DNA of 64,000 nt from Mucilaginibacter inviolabilis (GTDB lineage Bacteria; Bacteroidota; Bacteroidia; Sphingobacteriales; Sphingobacteriaceae). The stretch lies in contig NZ_JAANAT010000005.1 of assembly GCF_011089895.1 (NCBI RefSeq), positions 310,001 to 374,000 of the forward strand, written 5' to 3'. The notes beneath the pieces are model-generated. The model searched no databases and was not told the DNA's origin. It saw only the letters and a program-made list of their open reading frames with translations. Shown one piece after another: positions 35,180 through 44,679 of this stretch. The translations under genes and the position numbers were made by a program. Numbering within the stretch: position 1 is the stretch's first letter; every line of letters begins with the position of its first letter.

Positions 35180-36559
35180 TTATTGCTGTTTATATTCGGT
35201 ATCCCAAGTGGTGCTGTCATCTTCACCTTTTTGACCATCAAGCTTTACCACGAAGCTTTTAGCCGGAAAGTATGGGGTGATATTAATATCCAGGTGTATA
35301 CGGTCTTTCTGTTGCTCATCGCGTTCGAAACGTACAATTTTAAAACGCTCGATCAGCCTGTCGGGGCCCTGAATATTATCGAGGAACTTTACGATTTGCG
35401 AGCGCAGGTCCTGCTCGGTTTTAGAGTTCCAGTTTTCAAAAGCACGGCGGTTCAAAAAATCGAACAGTACTTTGGTGATATAATCAAATACCCGAACCAC
35501 AGAGTAGGTTTGCAAACCAATATTATCGCCATTGAATAATGTTTTGGCCGAAAATGCCATTACCTTACCATATTCATTAACCATAGGCACCAAACCTACA
35601 CGCTCCAGGTGTGATATTTCGCTTTTCTTCAAATCAAACCGCACGCCATCAACCTCATTTACCGCACCGTGTTTTTTACCGGCGGTAACCTGCGACATTA
35701 AGGTATAGTACATTTTACCGGCCAAGGCTGCTGAGCCTGGTACGTACAGATCTTCTTCTTCACCTGCTTCTGACACTTTGCCCCTACCTACCAACCAGTT
35801 ACAGGTCATGATGGTGTTTGATTTAAAGGCATCGCCACCGGTTAAGTTGGCTGCGGTAAACAAATCCACCACGTCATCCGGTTGTTCCAGATCGGCAAAA
35901 TCGGTAACCAGCATTACCTTGTTATCATAAGCAATTTTTGACCAGCGCTCCACTACTTTATTGGAACCCAGATAACCAGGAATAACTAGTATAGAATAGT
36001 TTTGGCGCAGGTCCAAACGATCGTAATTTTGTTTTAATTCGTTGGCGGTAAACTCTATAAAACGTGGATTATCCAGCTCTTTCAATTGATCGAGCGAGGC
36101 ATTCATCACCACCACGTTTTTCAATTTATCAGCCTCGGTATTTTTATAAAACAAGTGAACCGAGCGGTAAGCCTGTTCCAGTTCGCGTGTGGCCTGTAGC
36201 GTATTTAATAGGTTCTGGTTTAGGTTCTCTTCGGTACTTTGCAGGTTTTCGGTGCTTTTTTCAATGATGTTACTTACCGAATCACCATTTTCCAGGGCAT
36301 CAATCCATTGGTTAAGTTTTAATTTTAACTCTTCGCGCTCCGTTTTCTTTTCATCATCGGTTAAAAATATCTGCTTGCGGGCTTTGCGTTCGGGGTTAAG
36401 GTTCTGCAAACCTTCAATAGTAGCTTCCAGCAGGTCGAAACCACCTACTCGTGAAAGTTTTTCAAGACTTGATGATAGCGATAGCTCCTCTTTTTCTTTG
36501 GGTTTATAAGCCTGACCAGATGACTGATCATTAAGTATCTGCTCGTTGGGTGTTGCCAT
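35180..36559 (-). CDS. tssC: T6SS sheath large subunit TssC
   Basis: 459 aa. It assembles with TssB into the contractile sheath. Family features: NRRAFENWNSKTEQDLRSQIVKFL near residue 390, GYLGSNKVVERWSKIA, CNWLVGRG and LPMVNEYGKVMAF-like stretches. N-terminal helical extension (1-60) is present. It follows tssB by 26 bp. Last gene of the tssO-to-tssC operon before the terminator. Confidence 0.95.
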   Translation of the reverse strand: MATPNEQILNDQSSGQAYKPKEKEELSLSSSLEKLSRVGGFDLLEATIEGLQNLNPERKARKQIFLTDDEKKTEREELKLKLNQWIDALENGDSVSNIIEKSTENLQSTEENLNQNLLNTLQATRELEQAYRSVHLFYKNTEADKLKNVVVMNASLDQLKELDNPRFIEFTANELKQNYDRLDLRQNYSILVIPGYLGSNKVVERWSKIAYDNKVMLVTDFADLEQPDDVVDLFTAANLTGGDAFKSNTIMTCNWLVGRGKVSEAGEEEDLYVPGSAALAGKMYYTLMSQVTAGKKHGAVNEVDGVRFDLKKSEISHLERVGLVPMVNEYGKVMAFSAKTLFNGDNIGLQTYSVVRVFDYITKVLFDFLNRRAFENWNSKTEQDLRSQIVKFLDNIQGPDRLIERFKIVRFERDEQQKDRIHLDINITPYFPAKSFVVKLDGQKGEDDSTTWDTEYKQQ

Positions 36560-36585
36560 GATCGTGTTTTTATTTGTTTAGGTTA

Positions 36586-37026
36586 TTATTGCTCCAACTC
36601 TTTAACTATACCCTTCAGCGCGTCAATAAAAGCCTGTTTGGTTTCGGCATTATCAAGGGTTGTTTTTAACGTTTTATTTGTTTTTAACTGCTTAATAATA
36701 TTCTGATACATTTCGCGCTGAATATTGAGCTTACGCAGATAATTACTTTGCTGAACCAATCTTTTGGGAGCAAAATCGCCCAGATTAGCAAAATGAAAAG
36801 TTTCATTTACGTTTGATCCGTCTATTTTATCAAACGCGACATTAACTTTGGGTTTGTAGTGTCCAAATACCTCTTCCACATTTTTCAATCCTTCTACCTT
36901 TTCGGGTCTAAGCGGCTCGTTATCTGTTAGTTTCTGGATAAATAATGTTTTATTAGGGGCTATATCATTAAATGCTTCTGAGGTATCGACTTTCTTCTCG
37001 TTTCCTCCTATTTCGTAGTTAAACAT
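36586..37026 (-). CDS. tssB: T6SS sheath small subunit TssB
   Basis: 146 aa. Pairs with TssC in the sheath. Bacteroidota TssB pattern: FNYEIGG start, LDEPLRPE-like (LTDNEPLRPEKVEGL), EEVFGHYKPKVNV and a C-terminal helical region with IVKELEQ. It follows clpV by 95 bp, which may hold a secondary promoter, though no clear box was seen. Confidence 0.93.
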   Translation of the reverse strand: MFNYEIGGNEKKVDTSEAFNDIAPNKTLFIQKLTDNEPLRPEKVEGLKNVEEVFGHYKPKVNVAFDKIDGSNVNETFHFANLGDFAPKRLVQQSNYLRKLNIQREMYQNIIKQLKTNKTLKTTLDNAETKQAFIDALKGIVKELEQ

Positions 37027-37121
37027 AGTTTCTTAATTAAATGATAAGTATAGAATTGTAAATATTAATAATGTAATTACTTGCAAATTGTTTTACCGTG
37101 CCTTAATTCTTTCAAAAAGAG

Positions 37122-39605
37122 TTACTTAATATCCCATAACAGCTCATCGCTGTCTGTATTTTTACTTATGATCACGCTATTTCCCTTTTTTAACTCCCCG
37201 GAAATAATATATCGTGAAATAGGTCTACGCAGCTGGTTACGTATCACACCCGATAATTGCCTTGCGCCGTATTTGGGCGTAAAACCTTTCAAAGCCAGCA
37301 TACTTTTAGCTTCATCACTGATCTGCATGCCAATGCCCATTTTTTCGAGCGCCAACACCAGGCTTTTGAGTTGTATATCAAATATCCGGACTACATTTTC
37401 TTCGGATATTGGGGCAAATGGTACAATTTCAGACAAACGCGCTAAAAACTCCGGACGGAAATTTTTACCCATCACTTCCATTAATTGCGATGATGTGGGC
37501 ATATTGCCTTTTTGTATTTCGCCGGCAACCCACTCACTGCCGATATTGGAAGTAAACAGGATCAGTGCGTTGGAAAAATCACCCTCTTTGCCTAATCTGT
37601 CATGCATATGGCCTTCGTCCAGTATCTGCAAAAAGATATCAAATACCGAAGGATGTGCTTTCTCGATTTCATCAAATAACACCACCGAATATGGCTGCTG
37701 GCGGATCTTATTTACCAGAAGACCACCTTCTTCATAACCTACATATCCCGGAGGCGCTCCGTACAATAAAGCCGCGGAATGCTCTTCCTTAAACTCCGAC
37801 ATATCAAAGCGGATCATGGCTTTTTCATCGTTGAATAAAAACTCGGCAATTGATTTAGCCAGCTCTGTTTTACCTGTACCGGTTGGCCCCAGTAAAAAGA
37901 ACGAACCGATGGGCTGTCCCTTTTTATTTAAACCGCTTCGCGATTCCAGGATAGCATCTGATACAGCTTTCAGAGCCTGATCCTGCCCTACCACGCGTTT
38001 CTTTAAAAAGCCTTCCATATTTAAAAGCCTTTCTTTTTCCTGGGCCTGTATCTTGCCTAGCGGGATGCCTGTTTTATAAGATATGATAGCTGCGATATCC
38101 TGCTTATCAACAATTTCGGTTTTATTGCCGGCCAGAGCTTCCAACTGGCTTATATTCCGTTCGAAATAAGCATTGTACTCTTCGGGTGTTTCCAGGCTTT
38201 CTACCTGGGTTTCATCCTCCAGTTGCCCTAGTAATACCGCGCTGATTTTATTACGGAGTAAAGAATATAACCATTTGTAGGATATGATCAGCTCCGGATC
38301 ATCCTGGCTGTTTTTAAGCTCCTCAAAACGGGTGCGCAGTTCGGTCAGTGAGGTTACCGAAGTATCATTCATTAGGCGGATAGCGGCCATAGTACGGTCG
38401 AGCAGATCAAAAGCGGCATCTGGCAGGCGCCTGTCTTTCAGGTAGCGCTGTGCTAACCGAACACACTCTTCCGCGGCATTCGCATCCACTTTCAGATTAT
38501 GATGTACCTCATAACGGGGCACCAGCTTTTTCAGCATTTTTATAGCTGTGGCTGTATCCGGCTCATTTACCTGCAATACTTCAAACCGGCGACTAAATGC
38601 TTGTTCGGGTTCAATAACTTTGCGGTATTCATCAATAGTAGTAGCGCCTATCACGGTTATTTCGCCCCGGGCCAATTCGGGTTTAAGCAAATTGCCTACA
38701 CCGCCACCTATCGGGCCTTTATTGTCTAATAATGTGTGTATCTCGTCAATAAACAGAATGGCCTTATCCAGCTGTTTCAGCTCCCGCAAAATGTTTTTGA
38801 GTCGGTCTTCGATCTCTCCTTTGTAGGATGCCCCGGCTATTAATGAACCCAGGTCCAACTCATACAGTTGTACATTCTTTAGTGAATCAGGCACCTGGTT
38901 ATTCACAATATCTAAAGCGAAACCATCAACCAGCGCCGTTTTACCTACCCCGGCATCGCCGGTTATCATCACATTAGGCTTGGTACGGCGGCTCAATATC
39001 TCCATAACCATGCGGGTTTCCCGCTCGCGGCCAATAATAGGGTCTATCTTATCTCGCCGGGCCAGTTCCGTACGGTCGATACAATATTTCAGCAAAGCAC
39101 TGTTTGACTTTGTTGGGGTATGTCCACTATCGCTACCTTCATTACCCGCTGTTTGTACCGCTTGCTGTATCTCCTCGTTGCTCAGGTAAATATCCAGCAG
39201 TTCCTTTTCTTTTACAGGGAACGATTTAAGCTGGTTCACATCAAAACCAACATTAGGTTTAACCAGGGCAATAAGTACACAAACCGGAGTTATCAGATCA
39301 ACCCCAAGTTTAATACGCACATTATCGGCCTCTTCAAACACCTGCCTAACGGCGTTATTTCCCAGCATTTCGTCGGGTACGGTAATGGCCGGTGCATACT
39401 CTTCTATCCTCACATCGGCCCAATCCTGTATATAGGCAGCGTCTTTACCCAAAGATTGTAACATGCCACGCAGGCCTACTTCCTGATGCATTAAGCCTTT
39501 TAACAGGTGCGCCGGCCCAAACTCTTTATGGTGATACTCCTTTGCAAGAGACTGCGCCACCCTAACGGCCGTTTTTACTGATTCGCTGAGATTAACTACA
39601 TTCAT
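37122..39605 (-). CDS. tssH: T6SS ATPase ClpV / TssH
   Basis: 827 aa. It disassembles the contracted sheath for reuse. N domain about 1-150, NBD1 with Walker A GDAGVGKT and Walker B ILFIDEIHTLL, a middle coiled-coil domain, NBD2 with Walker A GPTGTGKTELAKS and Walker B LFDEIEKAH. The ends MNVVNLSESVKTAV and GVIRNQLRRPISRYI fit ClpB-type. It starts 2 bp after the tssR stop. Confidence 0.95.
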   Translation of the reverse strand: MNVVNLSESVKTAVRVAQSLAKEYHHKEFGPAHLLKGLMHQEVGLRGMLQSLGKDAAYIQDWADVRIEEYAPAITVPDEMLGNNAVRQVFEEADNVRIKLGVDLITPVCVLIALVKPNVGFDVNQLKSFPVKEKELLDIYLSNEEIQQAVQTAGNEGSDSGHTPTKSNSALLKYCIDRTELARRDKIDPIIGRERETRMVMEILSRRTKPNVMITGDAGVGKTALVDGFALDIVNNQVPDSLKNVQLYELDLGSLIAGASYKGEIEDRLKNILRELKQLDKAILFIDEIHTLLDNKGPIGGGVGNLLKPELARGEITVIGATTIDEYRKVIEPEQAFSRRFEVLQVNEPDTATAIKMLKKLVPRYEVHHNLKVDANAAEECVRLAQRYLKDRRLPDAAFDLLDRTMAAIRLMNDTSVTSLTELRTRFEELKNSQDDPELIISYKWLYSLLRNKISAVLLGQLEDETQVESLETPEEYNAYFERNISQLEALAGNKTEIVDKQDIAAIISYKTGIPLGKIQAQEKERLLNMEGFLKKRVVGQDQALKAVSDAILESRSGLNKKGQPIGSFFLLGPTGTGKTELAKSIAEFLFNDEKAMIRFDMSEFKEEHSAALLYGAPPGYVGYEEGGLLVNKIRQQPYSVVLFDEIEKAHPSVFDIFLQILDEGHMHDRLGKEGDFSNALILFTSNIGSEWVAGEIQKGNMPTSSQLMEVMGKNFRPEFLARLSEIVPFAPISEENVVRIFDIQLKSLVLALEKMGIGMQISDEAKSMLALKGFTPKYGARQLSGVIRNQLRRPISRYIISGELKKGNSVIISKNTDSDELLWDIK

Positions 39606-39606
39606 G

Positions 39607-41973
39607 CTATTGCAAATTGGCCTGGGTTACGTAAAAATAAGTTTTGCCGTTTGATGTAAAATGCTGGTTAACCAACACCGAGCGCTTAACCCGTTCGCTG
39701 CTATGCACCAAGAATTTGATGTATGCCTCAAACTGTGCCTGCGGCATATCGCCCCTTAAATCGGCAACTTTGGTATTCAGGAAACTATTTTTACCCGGTA
39801 AAGGCAAGCCAGTAACCGTTTTAAAGTAGGTACCTAAGGCCATATCTTTAATATCGCCTTTTGACATTTTTTGGTTTAATCGTTTCCGGATGATATCAAC
39901 ATAGTTCCTGAACAATTTTTTACGATAATCAGAAGCATCCTGCTGCAGGTTTTCGCCTATCATCAATGACAAGATATCGGTTAACTGGTTATACTCCTGT
40001 TCGTTTAATATCAATAAATATTGTAATTGCCCCGGATGCTGGCTTACAACATTTGCCGGTAGCTGCGCATTAATGAAATATTTAAAGGCGTTATGCGGCA
40101 TATCATTACCCAGGTCGTTCGCTACCGGGCTTACCTGCGCAATTACTCCTGGTTGTACATAACGATTTTCGCGCCCGGTAAGCCTGAAGGCACTATCCAG
40201 TGCATGTACCTGTGTTGTGATATCATAATCTGTTTCCCGCATCAAACGATCAACTGATAAACGCATAGCCTGGTTGGTTTTTACAACACCTTTTGGTGGA
40301 AAAACAACGGCACCCTGTATCATACTGTTTTTAGGATAATCCAGGTAAAAGGAGATCGAATCGGAAAGCGAAGTATTGAACTGTTGTACATTGCTTAAGC
40401 CTTCGCCTGTGATCATACGTTGTTTTTTAAGATCAGCCAGTTTTATAGCTGATTGCGAAACAATTCGCCTGGCCTGTATCACAAAATCATTATAGATAGG
40501 ATTGTAATCACTAAATACCTGTATAGCCAGTAAACGGGCATCAGCAGCAGCTACCTGATCGGCTTCATTGGCAATATCATCTGCATTATAATCTGCCGAC
40601 CCGGTGGTACCTATAAGTACAATCAGGTTGGTTTCGTTGGTATGCCCTTTAAAGAGGCTTAAAGCCGTATTTATTCCCTCAAACACCGGCTGGTTTTGCA
40701 AGGTAGTACCACAGCCATTGGTTACGGATGCTTGTTTGTCAAAATACTTTACAAGTTCCCGGTAATCGGTTGTAAAGTTCATTTTATTGATACCGCCTGA
40801 GGGGCAATCCTGCGCGTTTCTGTATACCACGCCACCGTACATCATTTGATTACCTTTTGCATGGGCATTAAATATGTTTTCAAACGATTGAATAGTACTG
40901 GTTATTCCGGAGAAATAGCTACGCATGGTACTGCCACCATCAACCACAAAAACAACATTTATATGATGGATATTTTTACGGATGTTGAGATAATCCAGGT
41001 ATTTGAGATGACCACCCTTAACATTAAGAATGCTATTATTCGATTTGTCATACACATCTACCGCCAGTCCGGTTCCTAATTTATCATTTTGGCTTAGTGC
41101 ATTTCCGGTAATTACCGGTAAACTCCGCAGTACAGGCTCATCCGGTGTTATCAGGGGATCAAATTTAAAATAGGTGCTGGTAGCTGGCGGGGCTGCTACC
41201 AATATGGCCTGATTAATAGCCGTTGCTGCTGAATCGTCAGCATCGGTAATATTATTTTTAGCCGAGCCAATGTATAAACGGTTACCCCAGTTATGTAACG
41301 CATCGGCCGCTACCCATCCATAAACGCTACGGGCGGCGCTGTCGGCTACAAGCTGTCCTTCAGAACCTACCAGCATCTTTTTACCATCGTCTGATTTTTT
41401 GAATACATACACGATGTTATTTAAAGCAAGCTTTGTTTTTTTACGCTCCAGTTCTGGTGAGGTAAATACATATAAGGAATCTGTTTTGTCGTAATAAAAA
41501 TCGGGCATCAAGAGCGGATTTTTACCACTGATAACCGCTATATATTTACTGGGATAGGTACCCTGGTTAATGAATGCCGATTGCCACAATAAAACTTTCG
41601 ATTTACTGATCCAGCCATAGCTTTGGCTTGATTTTTTATTGGTGAGCTTACGGCCCTGTACCATTCCGGGCTGATATTTGATCAATTTTATATAACCATT
41701 TCTTTCCTCACTTACATAAAACGGATCCATGAATTTTAGCTTTTTCATGATCAGCGTACCTCCTGGTGAGGTATAAGTATAGTTCTCGTCGCGGTCAGAG
41801 AAAACTATCCATGGCAAACCGGTCTTATCAGCGCTGTTATAGATATTGGTGTTTTCATTCGGCTTTTCAAATGCCGCGGGCAGTGTTACTACTTTCTTAC
41901 TGATGGAAACCGGCGACTGCGCATTCACCGAAAAGCAGGAAAGCAGCAGTAACATTATTAAAATATTTTTCAT
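39607..41973 (-). CDS. tssR: T6SS-iii component TssR
   Basis: 788 aa from the ATG at 41973, with a signal peptide MKNILIMLLLLSCFSVNAQ; a start at 42000 would add 9 residues before it. TssR is a periplasmic component specific to the Bacteroidota T6SS. The middle region contains a VWA-like domain: VVFVVDGGSTMRSYFSG, a MIDAS-type motif (DxGxTM), and LIVLIGTTGSADYN. The N-terminal 230 residues are SH3-like or beta-rich. It may form part of the envelope-spanning complex that replaces TssJLM. Confidence 0.85.
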   Translation of the reverse strand: MKNILIMLLLLSCFSVNAQSPVSISKKVVTLPAAFEKPNENTNIYNSADKTGLPWIVFSDRDENYTYTSPGGTLIMKKLKFMDPFYVSEERNGYIKLIKYQPGMVQGRKLTNKKSSQSYGWISKSKVLLWQSAFINQGTYPSKYIAVISGKNPLLMPDFYYDKTDSLYVFTSPELERKKTKLALNNIVYVFKKSDDGKKMLVGSEGQLVADSAARSVYGWVAADALHNWGNRLYIGSAKNNITDADDSAATAINQAILVAAPPATSTYFKFDPLITPDEPVLRSLPVITGNALSQNDKLGTGLAVDVYDKSNNSILNVKGGHLKYLDYLNIRKNIHHINVVFVVDGGSTMRSYFSGITSTIQSFENIFNAHAKGNQMMYGGVVYRNAQDCPSGGINKMNFTTDYRELVKYFDKQASVTNGCGTTLQNQPVFEGINTALSLFKGHTNETNLIVLIGTTGSADYNADDIANEADQVAAADARLLAIQVFSDYNPIYNDFVIQARRIVSQSAIKLADLKKQRMITGEGLSNVQQFNTSLSDSISFYLDYPKNSMIQGAVVFPPKGVVKTNQAMRLSVDRLMRETDYDITTQVHALDSAFRLTGRENRYVQPGVIAQVSPVANDLGNDMPHNAFKYFINAQLPANVVSQHPGQLQYLLILNEQEYNQLTDILSLMIGENLQQDASDYRKKLFRNYVDIIRKRLNQKMSKGDIKDMALGTYFKTVTGLPLPGKNSFLNTKVADLRGDMPQAQFEAYIKFLVHSSERVKRSVLVNQHFTSNGKTYFYVTQANLQ

Positions 41974-42014
41974 TTTGATAGGTGCATATATTAGGTTCAT
42001 TGATAATGGTTTTA

Positions 42015-42974
42015 TTATTTGGCCCGTCTTGGAGCGCCATTCGAGGTTGATGAATGCTGTTTAACGGTAAGCATACTTGAACAGCTCGACTTGGCTCTTA
42101 AGGTTACCTGGGCTTCATCAATATTAATACCCCCGCCAAAAGTGAGGCGCATACAATACGAGTAAAAGTCGGTTTGTTTACTATCACCGTTGGTTTCCAG
42201 GTTAACGGTTACTTTTTCATCGCCGCAGAAATATTTGTTAACGAGGTAATAGTAATTGGTATTAAAATCGGCCCCGTTGGCAATGGCCTGCAAATGCGCC
42301 CGGATATCATCAATCACTTTGCGTTCGCCTTCGCCGGGTGTTACAATAGCGTTAACTGTTGAATCGGGGTTTGATATCAGCATACGGTGATAAACCGGGT
42401 GTTTACTTTTATCGGTACTGAGTTTTATAAAATAGGTTCCGGGATTATGGTAGGTATATAAAGCGGTAGATCCTTTAACGTCAACCCTGCCGGTTTCGCC
42501 AAATGACCATTCATATATCCTGGCATTCCCCTGTGCTTCTAACCTGATCTGTTCATTAACAATACCCTGAGTAGGCCCGTTAATAACCATTAGGGTATCA
42601 ACAGATTGCACAATGGTATCCTTAACATTTACCGGAAACTGCTGCTTTAAAGTACCGTCTACAGTGACCCGCACAATGTAATCGCCCGGGCGTTTAAACT
42701 TATAACTCCCGTTTTGAAGGTTTGATTTATCGCCGTTGCCAAATTCCCATACCCAGTTTTTAGCATTAGCTGTATTGTCTGAGTATACCAGGTTTTCGTT
42801 TAAAAATATCTCGTCTTTTAACAGCCGGGCGTTAACTGTTCTTTTATCAAATAATGAGCTTTTAAATAAAAAGATCAATGCAGCAATAATGAGTATACCA
42901 ACTATAATATATAGAAAGGCATAGGTTTGCCTGTTGGTATCCACGGGGCGGCCGCTGTTGTAATCGTCTTTCAT
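42015..42974 (-). CDS. tssP: T6SS-iii PKD-domain membrane protein (TssP-like)
   Basis: 319 aa. A single N-terminal transmembrane segment (AFLYIIVGILIIAALIFLF, about 18-38) is followed by two PKD-type domains: WVWEFGNGDKS / PGDYIVRVTVDG and YEWSFGETGRVD / PGTYFIKLS, then a C-terminal region with paired Cys (FCGDEK, SSCSSM). In Bacteroidota T6SS loci a PKD-domain protein sits at the TssP position next to tssR. I use the symbol by context; the name assignment is less firm than the domain call. Confidence 0.7.
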   Translation of the reverse strand: MKDDYNSGRPVDTNRQTYAFLYIIVGILIIAALIFLFKSSLFDKRTVNARLLKDEIFLNENLVYSDNTANAKNWVWEFGNGDKSNLQNGSYKFKRPGDYIVRVTVDGTLKQQFPVNVKDTIVQSVDTLMVINGPTQGIVNEQIRLEAQGNARIYEWSFGETGRVDVKGSTALYTYHNPGTYFIKLSTDKSKHPVYHRMLISNPDSTVNAIVTPGEGERKVIDDIRAHLQAIANGADFNTNYYYLVNKYFCGDEKVTVNLETNGDSKQTDFYSYCMRLTFGGGINIDEAQVTLRAKSSCSSMLTVKQHSSTSNGAPRRAK

Positions 42975-43019
42975 TGGTTTAAAGGTTTGTGTTTTTTATA
43001 GTGATGTGATGTTTTACGT

Positions 43020-43508
43020 TTATCTGCTGGATCCGAGGCTTTGCTGCAACTGCCGGGTTGATAGTTTACAATCATCAAGCAGTTTACTGAGCCGGTTAAT
43101 GTCGCTGTAATTGCCGGTGAGTTCGCGTTTATCATAAAACAGGTTCTCAAACAATTTTGAAGCATGAATAAAACATTTATACCGGCTATCATACGGGCGT
43201 CTGTTATAATACGAACGAATAGCACCTATGGAGTTTTTAATATCGTTTTCCAAAAAAAGTGCTTGTACATTAGGGTTAAACTTTGCAATATGGGTATAAG
43301 TAGTATCAACTGTAGGTATAGCTTGTGTAACCAGGGCTTCAAACTCATCCTCTTCAGCTATCCGTTTGGAAAACTCATCTTTTGATATAGTTGCGCCATC
43401 GTCATAATTATAAAATATGGCTGTGCACAGTATGGATGATGTTATCAGAAACACTCCTAAAAACAAAAGAAATTTTTCTCTTCGCTCTTTTAAATTGAAC
43501 TTTAGCAT
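43020..43508 (-). CDS. T6SS small membrane protein, TssO-like
   Basis: 162 aa. The N-terminal FNLKERREKFLLFLGVF is typical of TssO-type starts, then a transmembrane helix, with the rest periplasmic. It has a conserved-looking CFIHASKLFENLFYDKREL stretch. It lies 6 bp after the protein at 43514, and the two share the same size and topology, so they could be a TssO pair or TssO plus TssQ. I cannot tell which name is right. Confidence 0.6.
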   Translation of the reverse strand: MLKFNLKERREKFLLFLGVFLITSSILCTAIFYNYDDGATISKDEFSKRIAEEDEFEALVTQAIPTVDTTYTHIAKFNPNVQALFLENDIKNSIGAIRSYYNRRPYDSRYKCFIHASKLFENLFYDKRELTGNYSDINRLSKLLDDCKLSTRQLQQSLGSSR

Positions 43509-43513
43509 ATAAT

Positions 43514-44035
43514 TTAATAATGTGAAAACCGGCCACTTAGCTTGCTGACAGCCGATTTATTTATTTTATTACACGACTCCAATTGCGAACGAAGACTTTC
43601 TATCTGGAAACGGGTGGTAAATAACGAATCTTTAACATTAGCTATAGCGGCAATATGATTGCTTAATTTTTTATACAGGTCGAAACTTTTAAGCGGATAA
43701 GGGTTGCTCTGGAGTTTATCAAGAATATGTTGATTACCCTCCTGAATATCATTAAGCAGGATAGTTTGGTTATTTAGTTCCTCTGAATTCATTTTTGAAT
43801 ATTGCGACAACTGTTGCATGCGCATCAAAATCATCTCGAAACTATTGTTGATATCATTACGGATAGCTACCAGCTGGTCGGTTTGCTTTACTTTGGCATT
43901 TAACAATACCATTTCGCGGCTCGAAGTGAAGAAAAAGAAATAAACGGTTACAACGGCAAATGCTAATAGCCCAGTCAGGTAAATTATAAAAATCCTGTAG
44001 GCTCGATTTAGGTCGGTTATATTGACGGGCTTCAT
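43514..44035 (-). CDS. tssO: T6SS small membrane protein TssO
   Basis: 173 aa. An N-terminal MKPVNITDLNRAYRIFIIYL leads into a transmembrane helix (about 15-35), followed by a long helical periplasmic segment with predicted coiled coil (RNDINNSFEMILMRMQQL). This is the layout of TssO from T6SS-iii. It is the first gene of the tssO-tssC operon. A 199-bp divergent spacer separates it from tssE. Confidence 0.65.
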   Translation of the reverse strand: MKPVNITDLNRAYRIFIIYLTGLLAFAVVTVYFFFFTSSREMVLLNAKVKQTDQLVAIRNDINNSFEMILMRMQQLSQYSKMNSEELNNQTILLNDIQEGNQHILDKLQSNPYPLKSFDLYKKLSNHIAAIANVKDSLFTTRFQIESLRSQLESCNKINKSAVSKLSGRFSHY

Positions 44036-44234
44036 TAAGTATTTGTAATATTATTGTTAAGAGGCTATAATAATTTTAAGTTATCCTGATTAACTATCAC
44101 TATAAATCATTCAGGATAAAGGGCGTAATAAAAATATTCTTAACCTTTAAAACATTTCTACAACTATTTTGCAAAAGAAATGTTTATGAAAAAGTGATTT
44201 TTTTTATTACTTAGTTATAAATCAAATATTTAAT

Positions 44235-44669
44235 ATGCCAAACCCTCTATATTTCAAGCCGTTAAGATTTGAAAACATTGCCCTGGGGCGAGATATGCAA
44301 ACACAGGATCTGGGGGCCTCTATCTCACAGTATATAGAGCTGATCATTTTTACCCGGTACGGCGAACATCGCTATAACCCTGAGTTTGGATGTGAGATAT
44401 GGGATATGGATTTTGAACTTATACAAAGTGAAACTATCTGGGAAGAAAAGCTGCGGCAGTCACTCCTTCGATCGATCAAAAAGTTTGAAAAAAGAATCTA
44501 TGACATTGATATCGATGTGCACATCAGTGAGATCAATAAGTTTTATCCGTTAAGAAACGTAAGTGAAATAAAAAAACGGGTAGAGATTGTTATAAAAGGG
44601 AAGCTCAATAAAACCGGCGAGCATTATACCTTCAGCACATCATTGTTTCTGAGTCCTTTATCTGCATAA
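44235..44669 (+). CDS. tssE: T6SS baseplate protein TssE (gp25-like)
   Basis: 144 aa. The gp25-like lysozyme-fold wedge protein that nucleates sheath assembly. Signature: RYGEHRYNPEFGCEIWDMDF and LLRSIKKFEKRI, then a beta region ending in the C-terminal IVIKGKLN. The start at 44235 is fixed by a good fit to the family. It is followed by tssF after 10 bp. Confidence 0.9.
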   Translation: MPNPLYFKPLRFENIALGRDMQTQDLGASISQYIELIIFTRYGEHRYNPEFGCEIWDMDFELIQSETIWEEKLRQSLLRSIKKFEKRIYDIDIDVHISEINKFYPLRNVSEIKKRVEIVIKGKLNKTGEHYTFSTSLFLSPLSA

Positions 44670-44679
44670 AAACCTAAAC

